Assembly: GCA_019454665.1 (NCBI GenBank)
Contig: JACFNW010000034.1
Location: forward strand, 1-10,939
Reading direction: 5' to 3'
DNA: 10,939 nucleotides
From: Fimbriimonadaceae bacterium
Lineage (GTDB): Bacteria; Armatimonadota; Fimbriimonadia; Fimbriimonadales; Fimbriimonadaceae
Part shown: one piece after another, positions 10,166 through 10,939 of the stretch
Numbering within the stretch: position 1 is the first letter of the stretch
How the letters are laid out: the number at the start of each line of letters is the position of its first letter
The notes under the pieces: generated by a model
What the model saw: the letters and a program-made list of their open reading frames with translations, nothing else
Database searches by the model: none
What the model was told of the DNA's origin: nothing
Program-made: the position numbers and the translations under genes

Positions 10166-10939
10166 TGGCGGGGCAGGCCACACCGTGGCGATTTCAAGCG
10201 ATGGCAAGGTGTTCACCAACGGCGCAAACTCGTTTGGGCAATTGGGCAATGGCACCACGACCCCCCATATCCCGCCCGCCGAAGTGCCCGGCTTGACCGA
10301 TGTGGTTGATGTGCAGGCCGGCTGGTTCAACACGGTCGCACTATCGGTGCCGCCCCCTGGGTTGCGTGGGCGGCAGTTCGGCTCCGCCGCCAAGGTGTAC
10401 GCCTGGGGCGATAATTTCTTCGGTCAACTGGGCGATGGCGGAGTGCTGACCCACAGCACGACCCCGGTTCTGGTCCCCATCATCGGTAACGTGAAGGGTA
10501 TTCACATGGGCCAGTGGGACAGTGTGTTCGCCTTGATGGAGGATGGCACGGTCCAAGGGTGGGGAGTGAACGCGAACGGCGAGCTTGGAGACGGCACGGG
10601 GACCAACCTCTTCTCCCCAACGCCGATCCCCGGCCTAACAAACGTGGTGCAGATCGCGGGCGGGGGTCAGCACACGCTCTTTCTGCTGGCCGACGGTACC
10701 GTGATGGCGACAGGCGCGGGTTCGCTTGGCCAGACCGGACTCGGACACAACAACAACGTCTACGCTCCCGTCCAGATTCCTGGGCTGACCAATGTGATCC
10801 ACGTCGCCGCCGGAGCCGAGCACTCGATCGCGGTCAACAAGGAGGGCAAAGTGTTCACGTGGGGCAGGAACTTCGAGGGCCAATTGGGCTCAGGTCCTAC
10901 CCCCAACACCCGCAATGTCCCCGTTGAAGTCGCCGGCCT
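10128..10939 (+). CDS. RCC1-repeat beta-propeller protein, continuation in another frame (runs off right edge)
   Basis: This frame is open from 10128 (after TGA 10125-10127) to the end of the window, about 270 codons. It begins with GSDGGAGHTVAIS, the second half of an RCC1 unit, and continues with repeats headed by FTNGANSFGQLG, VYAWGDNFFGQLG, VQGWGVNANGELG, VMATGAGSLGQTG and VFTWGRNFEGQLG. Most have the linker PGLTxVV/VI and a (G/A)(G/A)xxHT/HS strand. RCC1 proteins fold as propellers of about seven blades; bacterial exported ones bind unknown partners at the surface. There is no convincing start codon in its first part (GTG 10185 would cut a blade), supporting fusion to the signal-peptide frame upstream. 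Between blades two and three, a Pro/Gly/Arg-rich loop (10350-10391) replaces the usual short turn. The C-terminus lies outside the window. Confidence 0.85.

Noticed and set aside
10185..10939. RCC1 repeats considered as nucleotide tandem repeats
   Set aside because: The similarity is at the protein level only; the DNA of the blades has diverged.

Overview
The window (about 10.9 kb, high GC) is a chromosomal stretch from a Gram-negative-type bacterium with several exported proteins. A member of Armatimonadota/Fimbriimonadia or a neighbouring phylum is my best guess. It rests on the DUF6785-like membrane protein, the diverged RpoB and an rpoB that stands apart from rpoC. This is inference from gene style, not from a database match.

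Left third (1-3003, minus strand): three genes read leftward as a likely operon. A BMP/PnrA-family substrate-binding lipoprotein is followed 3 bases later by argH (argininosuccinate lyase, GTG start), then by the first 168 codons of a membrane protein of the DUF6785 type that runs off the left edge. A short divergent promoter region (3004-3086) separates this operon from the plus-strand genes.

Middle (3087-5573, plus strand): an unrecognised basic-tailed protein of 187 aa, a secreted Gly/Pro/Arg-rich protein of 452 aa with a 35-residue tandem repeat and an aromatic-rich core, and a small DCC-family (DUF393) thiol-disulfide-oxidoreductase-like protein. Two hairpins without T-tracts lie between these genes.

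Right (5574-10939, plus strand): rpoB (1362 aa) has its own sigma-70-like promoter with an overlapping dyad, a strong Shine-Dalgarno inside a 12-bp palindrome, and a textbook rho-independent terminator right after the stop. No rplL precedes it and no rpoC follows it. A gene for an exported RCC1-repeat (beta-propeller) protein begins downstream. It appears to be broken by a 1-base frameshift near 10132-10160 and runs off the right edge.

I see no CRISPR array, tRNA, rRNA, insertion sequence or defence cassette, and no clear new multi-gene system. The most unusual content is inside RpoB: a large C-terminal insertion, non-canonical residues in the rifampicin pocket, and a rewritten fork-loop-2 motif, combined with the isolated gene arrangement.
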